Notes: generated from the letters alone by a model not told the origin. A stretch of 64,000 nucleotides of DNA from Desulfosporosinus sp. OT (GCF_000224515.1 NZ_AGAF01000169.1:1-64000); one strand, 5' to 3'. Positions 36,161 through 46,558 are shown, numbered from the stretch's first letter. Program-made: numbers and translations.

Positions 36161-37528
36161 TTATTCAATGGGTTCCCTATAATGCCTACGCACTAACTCC
36201 TTAAACAATTCCCCTCTTTCTTCATAACTTTTAAACATATCCCAACTTGTACAAGCAGGGGACAACAATACAACATCACCAGCTACTGCCTCAGCAATCG
36301 CTCTCTCAACACCATCCTCAAATGAGGTAGCTCTAATAATTCTCTGCACACCCTCATCACGCGCAGCCTGTTCCATCTCAGCAGCCGCCAGCCCCAATAA
36401 AACTAAGCTTTTAACCTTAACTCGCACAACTTTCATGAAATCATGAAAATCAAGTCCTTTATTTTTACCCCCCGCTATCAGAACCAAAGGTTCCTCGAAA
36501 GCAAGTAAGGCCTTGGTGGCTGCATCTGTATTAGTTCCTTTGGAATCATTCACAAAAAGAATCTCCTCAAACTTCCCCACAATCTCTTGTCGGTGCTCCA
36601 CCCCTTTGAACTGGCGGAGCCCCTCAGCAATCTCTGTCCAAGAAAGCCCTAACGCTCTCGCGGCAGCTGCAGCTGCCATGACATTTTCCAGATTATGAGC
36701 ACCACGCAGATGGAGGACCTTGCGGGAAATAATGGGGATCATGTTCCTCTTTTCTGAATAAACAATCTGATCATGCCAAAGACTAACCCCCTCTGGCAAA
36801 AAAACTGTTGGACTAAAATAGATTACCCGACTTTTTAATTTCGGACCTAAATCATGCACTAACGGATCGTCCCAATTTAAGATTGCCAAATCAGTAGCCG
36901 TTTGATTTTTAAAAATCTGAGCTTTGGCCTCCAGATAAGCTTCCAAAGTACCATGCCTGTCCAGATGATCGGGAGTAAGATTAAGTAAAATTGCCACATG
37001 AACACGAAGTTTATCGATAAACTCCAGTTGAAAACTAGAAAGTTCAGCCACAACGATGCTGTTCTCTCCCATTCCCTCCACCTGTCCGCTTAAGGCAACT
37101 CCAATGTTTCCTGCAACAATCGTACGTCGACCCGTTAGCTTAGCCAATTCACCGATCAAAGTCGTAGTCGTCGTTTTCCCATTAGTACCAGTTACCCCAA
37201 CACAAAGAGCAGGGCAATCATACATAGCCAACTCAACTTCACTCCACACGACAACGTTTCGAGATATAGCCTCCTGTACAAGGGAAAGCTTTGGCGATAC
37301 CCCTGGAGATAAGACAATAAGTTCAGGGTTAATCCCTGCTAATTCAGGTACACCACCAAGAAACAAATGCGCCTCATCAAGCCCCAACTCCTCAGCACCC
37401 GCAAGCTGCTCCAACGCCTTACTATCTGTCAGAAAAACCTCCGCACCCAAACGCTGAAGTTTCTGAACAGCCGCTTGACCACTTAAGCCTGCACCAATGA
37501 CCAGAACACGTTTATGCATCCATTCCAC
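36161..37528 (-). CDS. murD: UDP-N-acetylmuramoylalanine-D-glutamate ligase
   Basis: Adds D-Glu to UDP-MurNAc-L-Ala. The 455-residue protein has the Mur-ligase P-loop GVTGTNGKTTTTTLIGE, NLTPDHLDRHGT, and GVEHRQEIVG...FVNDSKGTN. I chose GTG 37528, 9 nt after GGAGG, over ATG 37519 or a longer frame. An 848-bp repeat tract separates it from mraY upstream in the same operon. Confidence 0.96.
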   Translation of the reverse strand: MEWMHKRVLVIGAGLSGQAAVQKLQRLGAEVFLTDSKALEQLAGAEELGLDEAHLFLGGVPELAGINPELIVLSPGVSPKLSLVQEAISRNVVVWSEVELAMYDCPALCVGVTGTNGKTTTTTLIGELAKLTGRRTIVAGNIGVALSGQVEGMGENSIVVAELSSFQLEFIDKLRVHVAILLNLTPDHLDRHGTLEAYLEAKAQIFKNQTATDLAILNWDDPLVHDLGPKLKSRVIYFSPTVFLPEGVSLWHDQIVYSEKRNMIPIISRKVLHLRGAHNLENVMAAAAAARALGLSWTEIAEGLRQFKGVEHRQEIVGKFEEILFVNDSKGTNTDAATKALLAFEEPLVLIAGGKNKGLDFHDFMKVVRVKVKSLVLLGLAAAEMEQAARDEGVQRIIRATSFEDGVERAIAEAVAGDVVLLSPACTSWDMFKSYEERGELFKELVRRHYREPIE

Positions 37529-37740
37529 GTTAATAATCCTCCGTCTAATCAATTTAAGCTCTATTTGTATCTTATGCAAAACAGTTCGCCTAATTTTCTA
37601 TTTCACATGTTACCTTCTCTTTTAAACATTGCCATATAATGGGATTATCATTCTGTTAAATCCCAAAGCCGAAAAATAAAATCTTAAGTAACCACATAAC
37701 AATAACAGTTCGCAGCGCATGTGAAGGAAAAGCCTCGCAT

Positions 37741-37931
37741 GCAACCAAGAACCGTCCCCCGATGCATCCATACGCTTTTGCGTCATAACGTAAACAGCCC
37801 CCAAAACCGTTCCTACTCCCGTCGACCCACAAGCCCGGAGGAACTTTCTTAGCCCAGAGGGCACTTCAGCGGAATCGCATCAATGAGCACAGACAATTTT
37901 ACATTAAAAACCGCAAAGGGACTTGTCCAGG
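37741..37931 (+). repeat. degenerate type I repeat unit c
   Basis: A decayed copy of the left part of the type I element: GCAACCAAGAACCGTCCC, a broken TTTGCGT/ACGTAAA hairpin, CCCGTCGACCCACAAGCCCG, ACTTTCTTAGC, and GGGACTTGTCCA. It lies 206-207 bp ahead of the matching part of unit d, so the two form a tandem repeat. The stretch 37529-37740 shows no feature. Confidence 0.75.
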
Positions 37932-37948
37932 CAGGCAACCCAGCAGGC

Positions 37949-38369
37949 AACCAAGAACCATCCCCTCGTTGCATTCATACGCGTTTGCGTCAAAAACGCA
38001 AACGGCCCCAACACCGTTCCTACTCCCGTCGACCCACAAGCCCGGAGGAAGTTTCTTAGCTTAGAGAAGCACTTTAGCGGAATTGCGTCAATGAGCGCAG
38101 ACGATAAGGCGTTAAGAAACTCAACGGGACTTGTCCAAGGATGGACTGATGCCGCGGTGCCCGAAGACACTGTCTTCGCACGTATTAGCCTTCTTGCAGG
38201 ACGGCAAGGAGCGGCGCACTTGCAGAAAGCCCAGAGGTTTTGAGTTTTAGCCTTAGCGTCAAGCGAATAGCAATGCAGCGTGTCGATCACGATAGTCTCC
38301 AGTGGAGAGTATCGCCGAAGGCGCAGAGCCATTAACGTATGCTATCGCGCCGTAGGATGCTAAGAAACT
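37949..38369 (+). repeat. type I palindromic repeat element, copy d (core 38050-38369), inside the dcw operon
   Basis: Leader hairpin CGTTTGCGT/ACGCAAACG (37982-38004), left end AGTTTCTTAGC (38050-38060), GTCCA-AGGA-TGGAC (38133-38146), CGAAGACACTGTCTTCG (38162-38178), CTTGC/GCAAG with AGGACG loop, the 25-bp palindrome with one mismatch (38290-38314), and right end GCTAAGAAACT (38359-38369). The end lies 6 nt from the mraY stop codon. It interrupts mraY-murD without any terminator T-tract. Confidence 0.88.
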
Positions 38370-38375
38370 GACGAC

Positions 38376-39383
38376 CTACCCCAACGTCGGGATATAAGCA
38401 ATAATCCCAATAATAGCACAAATCAACGAGGCAGCCCAAAAAGCGAGGACAACTTTCCATTCCCCCCATCCTCCGAGCTCAAAATGATGATGAAGCGGGC
38501 TCATCCGAAAGACCCGTTTTCCTCTAGTTTGAAACGAAATAACTTGAATGATTACCGAAAGTGCTTCCAAGGCGAATAATCCCCCGATCACAATCAGCAC
38601 CAATTCGCTCTTCGTGAGTACAGCCAAACTTACTAAAGCCCCACCTAAGGCCAAAGACCCTGTATCTCCCATAAATATCCGGGCAGGGTAGGCATTAAAG
38701 CGCAAAAAACCAAGACATCCTCCAACCAAGGCCGCTGCAAAAACTGCCATATCCGTCTCATGCGCCAGAACTGCTACACCGCCCCCTTGGATCGCAGCAA
38801 GTAAGGCAATCACGACATAGCTAATACCAGCACACATCGTACTCCCTGCTGCTAAGCCATCCAGACCATCCGTAAGATTAACAGCGTTCGTCATAACCAC
38901 AATCACTAAAGAAATCAGGCAATAGTAAAACCAACCCAGTTCTAAGTGAATAGACGAGAAAGGAATAGCCACGTCCGTACCCCGTCCCAACCAATGGACG
39001 GACACCCACATAAGAACAAAGGCCAAACCAAATTGCCCAATGAGTTTTTGGTAAGCCCGTAGCCCTAAGGAACGATGCAACACTACTTTAATAAAATCAT
39101 CAATAAATCCGATTAACCCAAATCCCAAAGTAATTCCCACCAACGTCACCATTTCCAGAGAGGTGGGCTGTTCGGCAGTAACCAACGAACTGGCAATAAT
39201 GCCAACAAGAAAAATAATGCCTCCCATCGTTGGGGTTCCGGCCTTTTTCAAATGTCTTTTAGGACCATCATCGCGTATAGTTTGACCGAACTTAAGAATC
39301 CTTAAGACCGGTATCATAAAAGGGCCAAGGACCAAAGTAATGATAAGGGCTAATCCTGTCGCCAAGACCAAACGCTCAGACAT
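38376..39383 (-). CDS. mraY: phospho-N-acetylmuramoyl-pentapeptide transferase
   Basis: Forms lipid I on undecaprenyl phosphate. The 335-residue protein has ten membrane helices and catalytic Asp motifs [26 protein letters not shown] and [12 protein letters not shown], plus the HHHFE loop ([12 protein letters not shown]). It lies between murF and the repeat tract before murD. Confidence 0.98.
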   Translation of the reverse strand: MSERLVLATGLALIITLVLGPFMIPVLRILKFGQTIRDDGPKRHLKKAGTPTMGGIIFLVGIIASSLVTAEQPTSLEMVTLVGITLGFGLIGFIDDFIKVVLHRSLGLRAYQKLIGQFGLAFVLMWVSVHWLGRGTDVAIPFSSIHLELGWFYYCLISLVIVVMTNAVNLTDGLDGLAAGSTMCAGISYVVIALLAAIQGGGVAVLAHETDMAVFAAALVGGCLGFLRFNAYPARIFMGDTGSLALGGALVSLAVLTKSELVLIVIGGLFALEALSVIIQVISFQTRGKRVFRMSPLHHHFELGGWGEWKVVLAFWAASLICAIIGIIAYIPTLG

Positions 39384-39434
39384 GTGTTATTCCATCCTTT
39401 ACTTAAGGCACATTCAAGAAAATAACCAGTTCTT

Positions 39435-40859
39435 TCATATGCCTAATCTTTCTAGATGCATTGTGATCTCTTCCATTTTCATTCCCCGGGAACCTTTAAT
39501 CAGGACCCACGTTCCTGGACCAAATTGCGCAAGGAGATCTCGAGCTTTTATAATCGCTTGTTCACGCGTAGCAGTCACCTCAATCTGATCTTCTGAGTAT
39601 CCCGCCAGCCGTGCCCCCTGGGCAATCTCTTCTGCTAATTTTCCCACGGAAATTAGAACACTGACTCCTAACTCTGCAAGGGTTCGACCAACTTCGCGAT
39701 GCCCTGACTCCGCCGAAGTTCCCAATTCATACATTTCACCTAAAATAGCAACCGTTTTGTTCTCACCCGCTCGCTCTTTAAGAACCTGCAACGAAGCCTG
39801 CATCGAAACCGGATTCGCGTTATAGACATCATTAATTAGAGTCGTTCCAAAAACTCCCGATCGAATTTCCAAGCGCATTTTTGATAATTCCAACTCACCC
39901 AGCCCCCCACACCCCTCAGCCAGCGGGACATCAAAAGCTGTGCCCACAGCCAGTGCTGCCAACGCGTCCAACACATTGTGTTTACCTGGCAGCGGAAGAT
40001 TAGCTGTCGTTTTTTCATCATGAAAGCATACGTCAAACGAGGTCCCCAAGGCTCCCCAAGGCCGAAGCTGAACCCCCGCCAGGTGAGGCTGTGCAAAAGC
40101 ACCTTCTAATCCATAGAAAAGGGTTGAATGCGGATCATTCTTAGCTTTTTCCACTGATAACAAATCCTCAGCGTTTAGGATGGCAATTCCATCCATCGGT
40201 AGCGCCTCAATTAGCTCCCACTTGGCCTGGGCAATTCGCTCCTGAGTCAGTAAGAGCTCTAAATGGGTGGTGCCGATATTAGTGATAACACCGATATCTG
40301 GTTGGGCAATGTCACATAAGGCTTTGATCTCTCCCAAGCCACGCATGCCCATCTCGAGAACCAGAATCTCAGTTCCTAGTGGCGCATTGAGGACTGTTAA
40401 CGGAAGCCCCAATTCGTTGTTATGGTTTTCCTTATTGCGATAAACACGAAAGCGCCGAGACAGAACTGCGGCAATCATATCTTTCGTGGTAGTTTTTCCA
40501 TTACTCCCAGTAACTCCAACAACCTTGACTCCCAGTTCTAAACGCCAGGCTTTGGCCAATTCCTGAAGCGCAATGAACACAGACTTTACAAGAAGCAGGG
40601 CCTTACCTTCAGGAGTACGAGGAGTCTTGCCAGACCTCTGAAAGCGGGCTTCATCTGCAACCACAAGAACCGCCCCATTTTTCCAGGCGGCTTCAATATA
40701 ATCATGTCCGTCCACTTGCTCTCCTGGTAGAGCGAAAAACATTTCTCCACCCTGAGCTTGACGACTATCTATAATACACCCCTGCACCTCTAAATCGGAG
40801 TTTCCGATCAAAGTCCCTTGCGCGATTTGAGCTACCGCCTCAACGGTCCACTTGCTCAT
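39435..40859 (-). CDS. murF: UDP-MurNAc-tripeptide D-alanyl-D-alanine ligase
   Basis: Adds D-Ala-D-Ala to the peptidoglycan precursor. The 474-residue protein has the P-loop VGVTGSNGKTTTKDMIAA, YRNKENHNNELGLPLT and NDVYNANPVSMQASL, all MurF-specific. ATG 40859 follows GGAGGG by 7 nt and overlaps the murE end by 20 bp. Confidence 0.97.
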   Translation of the reverse strand: MSKWTVEAVAQIAQGTLIGNSDLEVQGCIIDSRQAQGGEMFFALPGEQVDGHDYIEAAWKNGAVLVVADEARFQRSGKTPRTPEGKALLLVKSVFIALQELAKAWRLELGVKVVGVTGSNGKTTTKDMIAAVLSRRFRVYRNKENHNNELGLPLTVLNAPLGTEILVLEMGMRGLGEIKALCDIAQPDIGVITNIGTTHLELLLTQERIAQAKWELIEALPMDGIAILNAEDLLSVEKAKNDPHSTLFYGLEGAFAQPHLAGVQLRPWGALGTSFDVCFHDEKTTANLPLPGKHNVLDALAALAVGTAFDVPLAEGCGGLGELELSKMRLEIRSGVFGTTLINDVYNANPVSMQASLQVLKERAGENKTVAILGEMYELGTSAESGHREVGRTLAELGVSVLISVGKLAEEIAQGARLAGYSEDQIEVTATREQAIIKARDLLAQFGPGTWVLIKGSRGMKMEEITMHLERLGI

Positions 40860-42327
40860 ATCCAAGCCCTCCTAATGCGTCACGCGCTACTTCCCGATCA
40901 TCAAACGGGTGAACCTCAGTCCCAAAGATCTGATAAGTTTCGTGGCCTTTGCCAGCGATCAAAATTGTATCCCCAGCTTTCGCCATACGACATGCGTTCC
41001 AAATGGCTTCTCTCCGATCGCGCAAAGCAACATAGTCGACTCCTGAAACTCCAGTTAGTACCTCTTGAATAATTTGGTCAGGATCTTCAGTACGAGGATT
41101 ATCCGAAGTCACTATGACAAAATCACTCCATTGTGAGGCAACTTCCCCCATGAGCGGACGTTTTCCCCGATCTCGGTCTCCTCCACACCCAAAGACTGTA
41201 ATAAGTTTACCTTTGGTGAAACCTCGAGCTGTTCGGGCAACATTTTCCAAGCCATCGGGCGTATGAGCATAATCCACAATCACATGAAAAGGTTGCCCAC
41301 GACGAACACTTACAAAGCGACCTGGCACACCTGGGATCTCAGCCAAAGCTTCCGCAACTGCTTCAGGTCCATAGCCCTGTTCAACCCCCCAAGCAAAAGC
41401 CGCCAAGGCATTATAAACGCTAAAAACCCCAGGGGTAGAATACTTTATATCCTGTATCCTTTCACGGAAACGGACCTGAAAGCTCACCCCCTCAGATGTA
41501 ACTTCGACGTTTTCCGCCCGATAATCCACGCCATTGTGGATCCCGTAACTCACTATCGGAGCAGCTGAAGCGTGACATAGTTTAGAAAATGCAGGATCGT
41601 CTCCATTTAAAATACTGAGTTTGAGATGCTTCACGCCCCTTAAATTTGAAAACAAACGAGATTTTGCGTAAAGATAGTCCTCCATAGTCTTATGATAATC
41701 TAAATGATCTTGTGTCAAATTCGTGAAAATACCGACATCAAACTCACAACCAACGACGCGTCCAAGATCCAAGGCATGTGATGACACTTCCATTACTGCA
41801 AGGCTTACCCCTTCTTCGACCATCTCCCCCAAGAGCTTTTGAATTTCAATAGCTTCTGGAGTTGTTCTCTCACCCGGGATATCTCGTCCATCAATCCTAG
41901 AACCGAGCGTCCCTATCAAACCAACCTTCTTACCTTGCTTAGTCCCTATTTTCTCAATAAGATGGGTGATTGTTGTTTTCCCGTTCGTGCCAGTCACACC
42001 GACCAACTCCAACTGTTCACTGGGAGAGCCATAAACTTTAGCTGCTAATCTTCCAATAGCTTGGCGCACATTAGAAACCTTTACTTGGGGAACATTGAGT
42101 GGCAAAAAGCGCTCTACAACTAAAGCCACAGCCCCTGAAGCAATGGCACCGGCGGCAAAGTCGTGACCGTCCACCTGAAATCCAGGAATGCAGGCATAAA
42201 GATCACCGGATTGAACACGGCGCGAATCCATTGACATCCCACTGACGACGACTTGAAGATCTCCAGATGAGGCTTCCACCTCAATTCCATTTAAAATTTC
42301 TAATAGTGATATACTCGCTATAGGCAT
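40840..42327 (-). CDS. murE: UDP-MurNAc-tripeptide synthetase, meso-diaminopimelate-adding
   Basis: Adds the third residue of the stem peptide. The 495-residue protein has VTGTNGKTTITHLIE and the amino acid selector motif DNPRTEDP, which in the family specifies meso-diaminopimelate, so the wall is probably of the DAP type. It is followed without a gap by murF. Confidence 0.97.
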   Translation of the reverse strand: MPIASISLLEILNGIEVEASSGDLQVVVSGMSMDSRRVQSGDLYACIPGFQVDGHDFAAGAIASGAVALVVERFLPLNVPQVKVSNVRQAIGRLAAKVYGSPSEQLELVGVTGTNGKTTITHLIEKIGTKQGKKVGLIGTLGSRIDGRDIPGERTTPEAIEIQKLLGEMVEEGVSLAVMEVSSHALDLGRVVGCEFDVGIFTNLTQDHLDYHKTMEDYLYAKSRLFSNLRGVKHLKLSILNGDDPAFSKLCHASAAPIVSYGIHNGVDYRAENVEVTSEGVSFQVRFRERIQDIKYSTPGVFSVYNALAAFAWGVEQGYGPEAVAEALAEIPGVPGRFVSVRRGQPFHVIVDYAHTPDGLENVARTARGFTKGKLITVFGCGGDRDRGKRPLMGEVASQWSDFVIVTSDNPRTEDPDQIIQEVLTGVSGVDYVALRDRREAIWNACRMAKAGDTILIAGKGHETYQIFGTEVHPFDDREVARDALGGLGYEQVDR

Positions 42328-42424
42328 CTCTCATCATACCTCCCCAATGTTTTCCAGCCTATACATCATTAGGATCATCTGATATAGGTTTATTATAGAC
42401 AATTTACTCCTTCAACAGTCCTTA

Positions 42425-42511
42425 ACTAACTGTCATCCACGTCCCGTTGCTTCCACTTACAGATCCGACTTCCGGCTTCTGACCTCTGACTTCTGTCTTC
42501 TGTCTTCTGTC
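42425..42511. repeat. CTTCTG-type low-complexity patch before spoVD stop
   Basis: GATCCGACTTCCGGCTTCTGACC then TCTGTCTTC repeated three times, ending at the spoVD stop codon. Similar CTGACATCTGACC sequence precedes the sigG stop, so this is a second low-complexity family. Confidence 0.55.
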
Positions 42512-44566
42512 TTATCGTCCAAGAGGACTGACTGAGATCGGTTGGCGCCCTGTCAAACTACGAATTGCTTCAACATCTTCATCCTCGTCTTCCCACCAAT
42601 GAGCAAGCGTCGGAGTGGATGCGTCTGTTCCCAGATAAAGGAGAACATTCGATCCAGCCTCTACCTGTGCACCTCCATGAGGAATTTGGTCAAGAACCAT
42701 TTCGCCCTGACCTTCCGTCATTGACTTAAATCCAGCTTCAGTCAAAGTCTTTTCCGCTTCGGCTAGAGGCAAACCTAAGACTGAAGGAACAGCAGTTGCC
42801 TTCTTAATCGGTGAAAATTCGAGCCCAGGCAGGGGTTTACCGGGCGTCATTGGCGCCTGAGTATCTGGTCGAATACCCAGATATCTTAGAGAATCAAGCA
42901 TAACACTCTGAACCACTGGGGCCGCAACAACCCCTCCATAAAAAGGAACCCCGTCGATCACTGCCAACATAGCCAACTTTGGTTTGTCTGCAGGGGCAAA
43001 CGCCACAAATGAAGCAATATACTCTCCTTGAATATACCCTCCATTCGCAACTTTTTGCGCCGTCCCAGTTTTTCCAGCCACACGGTATCCAGGAAGAAAA
43101 GACCTCCGTCCGGTTCCATTGGTCACAACCGATTCTAAGATTTCTCGTTCTAATTTTGAAGTATCCTCACTGATTACGCGCCGAACTTCTTCTTTGGAGA
43201 AGGGCGTCACAACCCTTCCGCTAGGACCGACAATTTCTTCCACCAGTTGCGGTTTCAATAGTGTTCCACCGTTAGCCACCGCTGAGACTGCCGTCAAAAG
43301 TTGAATAGGAGTGACGTTATTTGTTTGTCCGATGGACATCGTCGCCAAGTCCAACGCTGTCGCCCTTTTCTTATTCGCCAAAATCCCCACCGCTTCACCG
43401 GACATCTCAATGCCTGTTTTCTTACCAAAACCAAAATCTCGCAGATATTTATAAAAAGCGTCCATCCCTAGGCGCTGTCCCATTTCAACAAAACCAGGGT
43501 TGCAGGAATTTTCGGCCACTTGAATGAACGTTTGGTCACCATGCCCTCCCGCCTTCCAGCAACGCACATTTTTTCCCAAAACAGTATAAGCCCCTTTATC
43601 AAAAAAGTGCTCCATAGGCTTAATTTTCTTTTCCTCCAGCGCGGCCGCCAAGGTAATAATCTTAAAAGTAGACCCCGGTTCATATCCATTCTGAATAGCA
43701 ATATTCCGCCTGGCGCTGGGATCTGATTCTTGATAATGGTTGGGGTCAAAGGCTGGCGCTGATGCTAAGGCGAGCATTTCTCCTGTATTTGGATCCATTA
43801 CCAAGATAGAAGCGTTTTTGGGTGCCTGCCCGTTCATATTAATACCTTGACCAGACATCAACTTTTGCAACTCCCGTTCCGCAAAAGCCTGAATGTTCTT
43901 ATCAATGGTTAAACGCACCGTATTTCCTTGTTTAGGGGCTAAGTACTGATGTTCCGCCTGAGGAAGGGGGATTCCATTTGCCCCAAATTCCTGGAGAATA
44001 CTTCCTGGTATTCCCTTAAGCTCCGATTCTCTGGTTAACTCTATCCCTTCCAGGCCCTGATTGTCAATCCCGGCAAATCCGATAATATGAGACGCTAGCG
44101 CCCCGTTAGGGTAGTAGCGTTGGCTGTCCTCCGTCGTTCCTATTCCCGGTAGCGCTAGCGCTCTCACTTGAGCTGCTATTTCCGGTTTAACCCGCTTTTG
44201 AACGTATTCCAACGCCGTCCTTTTCGTAATATGTGCTTCGACTTCGGCTGCAGATTGCCCTAAAATCTGAGACAGAGTCAAGGCCATCTCCTTAGCTCGG
44301 CCGGACTGCCTTACCTCCGCTGGAATGGCATAGACTGTTTCACTACTAACGCTCATTGCCAAGACGTTGCCAAGACGATCCTCAATATTTCCACGTTTAG
44401 GGGCAACAGGAACACCGCGAAAGTGGGAATCGTCTGCCTTCTTACGTAAGTCCGCCCCCTGGCTGAGTTGCACGAACCCCAGCCGAATAATCAAAACAAC
44501 TAAAAAGGCACTAACACACAAAAAAAGAAAAGCGATTCGTTTACGCATTACAACAAAAGGACTCAC
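42512..44566 (-). CDS. spoVD: SpoVD/FtsI-type class B penicillin-binding protein with PASTA domain
   Basis: Transpeptidase of septal peptidoglycan. The protein (684 residues from GTG 44566) has one N-terminal membrane helix, a dimerisation domain, the transpeptidase domain with PGSTFKIITLAAALE (catalytic Ser), AENSCN and AGKTGTAQKV motifs, and one C-terminal PASTA domain (AVPSVLGLPLAEAEKTL). Only one class B PBP is in this cluster, so it may serve both division and spore cortex. The GTG at 44566 follows a G-rich site; GTG 44590 would add eight residues. Confidence 0.92.
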   Translation of the reverse strand: MSPFVVMRKRIAFLFLCVSAFLVVLIIRLGFVQLSQGADLRKKADDSHFRGVPVAPKRGNIEDRLGNVLAMSVSSETVYAIPAEVRQSGRAKEMALTLSQILGQSAAEVEAHITKRTALEYVQKRVKPEIAAQVRALALPGIGTTEDSQRYYPNGALASHIIGFAGIDNQGLEGIELTRESELKGIPGSILQEFGANGIPLPQAEHQYLAPKQGNTVRLTIDKNIQAFAERELQKLMSGQGINMNGQAPKNASILVMDPNTGEMLALASAPAFDPNHYQESDPSARRNIAIQNGYEPGSTFKIITLAAALEEKKIKPMEHFFDKGAYTVLGKNVRCWKAGGHGDQTFIQVAENSCNPGFVEMGQRLGMDAFYKYLRDFGFGKKTGIEMSGEAVGILANKKRATALDLATMSIGQTNNVTPIQLLTAVSAVANGGTLLKPQLVEEIVGPSGRVVTPFSKEEVRRVISEDTSKLEREILESVVTNGTGRRSFLPGYRVAGKTGTAQKVANGGYIQGEYIASFVAFAPADKPKLAMLAVIDGVPFYGGVVAAPVVQSVMLDSLRYLGIRPDTQAPMTPGKPLPGLEFSPIKKATAVPSVLGLPLAEAEKTLTEAGFKSMTEGQGEMVLDQIPHGGAQVEAGSNVLLYLGTDASTPTLAHWWEDEDEDVEAIRSLTGRQPISVSPLGR

Positions 44567-44613
44567 TAGTCCCCCCCTTTCCGGGGTCACCGCGTACCCA
44601 AAGCGCCTTTATC

Positions 44614-45102
44614 TTAACGTTGTGTTGAAGCAAAGAAGCTAGTGAATCTTTGTGAAAACTGATGAAGTGCCGTGGGTTTAGCTTCCGCCTCAGCAGGTTT
44701 CGTTTCCGCTTGGGATGACGGATCCCCCTTTTCATTTTTGACCGCAGGCACTGCACCCGCCACATACACTATCCCAGCAGGTTTTTCCATACCCATAGAT
44801 AGTGCTACGCTTTCAATCCGGCCTACCGCACGTAGTTTGTCAGCTTCCATCTGAAGAAGATCTCTCTGCGTTTTGATTTCGGCAATTTCCTTCTCCAAGG
44901 ACCTAACTTGTGCCCCCTGGACAACCGTTAATTGAATCGTTTCCGCCCCGATTGCACCAGTCACCCCAACGATCAATGCCAACAATATAATGCTTTTTCC
45001 TTTGGCGTACCGTTTCCCTCTTTTGGCTGGCCGAGGGTTTCTCTCGCCGGATTTTTGCTCTAATGGTTCCTGCCACATTAACTTTTCCTGCGCCACTACC
45101 AA
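44614..45102 (-). CDS. ftsL: FtsL-like cell division protein
   Basis: The 162-residue bitopic protein has a basic cytoplasmic part, one membrane helix (about 37-57, IILLALIVGVTGAIGAE), a coiled coil (LEKEIAEIKTQRDLLQMEADKLRA) and a variable acidic/Ala tail. Its place between rsmH and spoVD is the standard position of ftsL; sequence identity in this family is low. Confidence 0.88.
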   Translation of the reverse strand: MVVAQEKLMWQEPLEQKSGERNPRPAKRGKRYAKGKSIILLALIVGVTGAIGAETIQLTVVQGAQVRSLEKEIAEIKTQRDLLQMEADKLRAVGRIESVALSMGMEKPAGIVYVAGAVPAVKNEKGDPSSQAETKPAEAEAKPTALHQFSQRFTSFFASTQR

Positions 45103-45132
45103 GGGTATTCCTCCTCCTTTTGCTTTAGACCG

Positions 45133-46065
45133 TTATATTTTTTCAGCAACCCGTAATTTTGCACTTCTTGAACGTGGGTTTTGCTCAACTTCCTCTTCTG
45201 ATGGGAGAATAGGTTTTCTGGTCAGTACCTTAGCTACCTTCTTTGCCTCACACCGACATATTGGCAATTCTGGCGGACACGTGCAGCGCCCAAGCCAAGA
45301 ATTCATTCTGTCCTTCACAATACGATCCTCGAGCGAGTGAAAAGTAATCACTCCAATTCTGCCTCCATGATCCAAACACCGCAGCGCTTGATCGAGCACT
45401 CGATCTAAGACTCCTAGTTCATCGTTCACTGCAATCCGGATTGCCTGAAATGTACGTTTAGCAGGATGGGGTCCACTGCGCCGAACCGCGGCTGGCACTG
45501 CTGCTTTAATCGCCTCAACCAGATCGCCCGTTGTTTCTAAGGCACGCTCGTTCCGTTTGCGTACGATGAATTGAGCAATTCGTTTCGACCATTTTTCTTC
45601 CCCATATTTCCAAATAACCTCAGCTAATTCCTCTTCACTCCAGCTGTTCACAAGTTCCTGTGCAGTCAGAGAACTTAAAGGATCCATTCGCATATCCAAA
45701 GGTGCATCCTGCATGTAACTAAAGCCGCGCTCGGCTTCATCCAGTTGAGGGGACGAAACTCCTAAATCAAACAAGATTCCATTCACCGGTAATAGATCTA
45801 ATTCTTTTAAAGTTTCTTCTAAATATTCAAAGTTCCGATTAACTAAGGTGATTCGCTCATCTTTGCCAAAGATTTCTTGAGCGTGATAAATAGCTTTATC
45901 ATCTTGATCAAAACAGATCAGTTTTCCGTTGGCATCGAGCTTAGTTAAGACCTTTTGGCTATGTCCAGATCCACCCAGGGTACAATCAACATATCTACCT
46001 GAGGGATTCGTAACTACTGCATCAACCGTCTCATCTAATAAAACAGTGACATGATGAAAATCCAA
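45133..46065 (-). CDS. rsmH: 16S rRNA m4C1402 methyltransferase
   Basis: SAM-dependent N4-methylation of C1402 of 16S rRNA. The 310-residue protein has VTVLLDETVDAV, the SAM loop DCTLGGSGHSQKVL, FDLGVSSPQLDEAERGFSY and GGRIGVITFHSLEDRIVK. It lies between mraZ and ftsL. Confidence 0.97.
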   Translation of the reverse strand: MDFHHVTVLLDETVDAVVTNPSGRYVDCTLGGSGHSQKVLTKLDANGKLICFDQDDKAIYHAQEIFGKDERITLVNRNFEYLEETLKELDLLPVNGILFDLGVSSPQLDEAERGFSYMQDAPLDMRMDPLSSLTAQELVNSWSEEELAEVIWKYGEEKWSKRIAQFIVRKRNERALETTGDLVEAIKAAVPAAVRRSGPHPAKRTFQAIRIAVNDELGVLDRVLDQALRCLDHGGRIGVITFHSLEDRIVKDRMNSWLGRCTCPPELPICRCEAKKVAKVLTRKPILPSEEEVEQNPRSRSAKLRVAEKI

Positions 46066-46081
46066 GCAAATCCGTTCCTTT

Positions 46082-46513
46082 CTATATACCTAGCTGTACT
46101 AGGGATTCAGCTGCACTGGCATAAGCGCTTTCTGCTTGCCGACTGTATTCTGTCCAAAGCGTCTCGCTCCAAATCTCAACACGGCTTGACACTCCAACTA
46201 AAACCAGATTCTTCTCCAATTGCGCATAGTCACGCAAATTAGCTGGCAATAGGATTCTTCCCTGCTTGTCCAGTTCACATTCCGTCGCCCCTGAAAAAAA
46301 GAAACGGACAAAGGCACGAACGTCGGGTTGAGTAAATGGCAAGGCACGCAGCTTCTGCTCTAAGGTATTCCATTCTGAAGGAGGGTAAACAAACAAACAA
46401 TGATCTAAGCCTTTGGTCACAATAAATTGTTCTCCCAAGGCCTCTCGGAATTTTGCCGGTATAATCAGCCGACCTTTTCCATCGATTGTATGAATATATT
46501 CCCCCATAAACAA
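46082..46513 (-). CDS. mraZ: transcriptional regulator MraZ
   Basis: DNA-binding regulator of the dcw operon with two AbrB-like barrels. The 143-residue protein begins [15 protein letters not shown], the family's usual start, here with a TTG codon at 46513, and has the second repeat [19 protein letters not shown]. It is the first gene of the cluster, preceded by TGGGG repeats likely to be its operator. Confidence 0.96.
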   Translation of the reverse strand: MFMGEYIHTIDGKGRLIIPAKFREALGEQFIVTKGLDHCLFVYPPSEWNTLEQKLRALPFTQPDVRAFVRFFFSGATECELDKQGRILLPANLRDYAQLEKNLVLVGVSSRVEIWSETLWTEYSRQAESAYASAAESLVQLGI

Positions 46514-46522
46514 TGTCGTTCA

Positions 46523-46558
46523 CCCCACCGCTGTGGTCACTCGCCCCACTTCGCCCCA
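46523..46558 (-). promoter_or_regulatory. probable MraZ operator (TGGGG boxes) upstream of mraZ
   Basis: Three TGGGG boxes on the minus strand (46554-46558, 46544-46548, 46523-46527), spaced 10 and 21 bp, so all on one face of the helix. MraZ in E. coli binds TGGGN repeats with 10-bp spacing between promoter and gene. A TAGAAT -10-like box lies just upstream. Autoregulation is inferred. Confidence 0.6.

Noticed and set aside
42512..44566. A second class B penicillin-binding protein (separate ftsI and spoVD)
   Set aside because: Only one such gene is present; the PASTA domain and length are compatible with either role.
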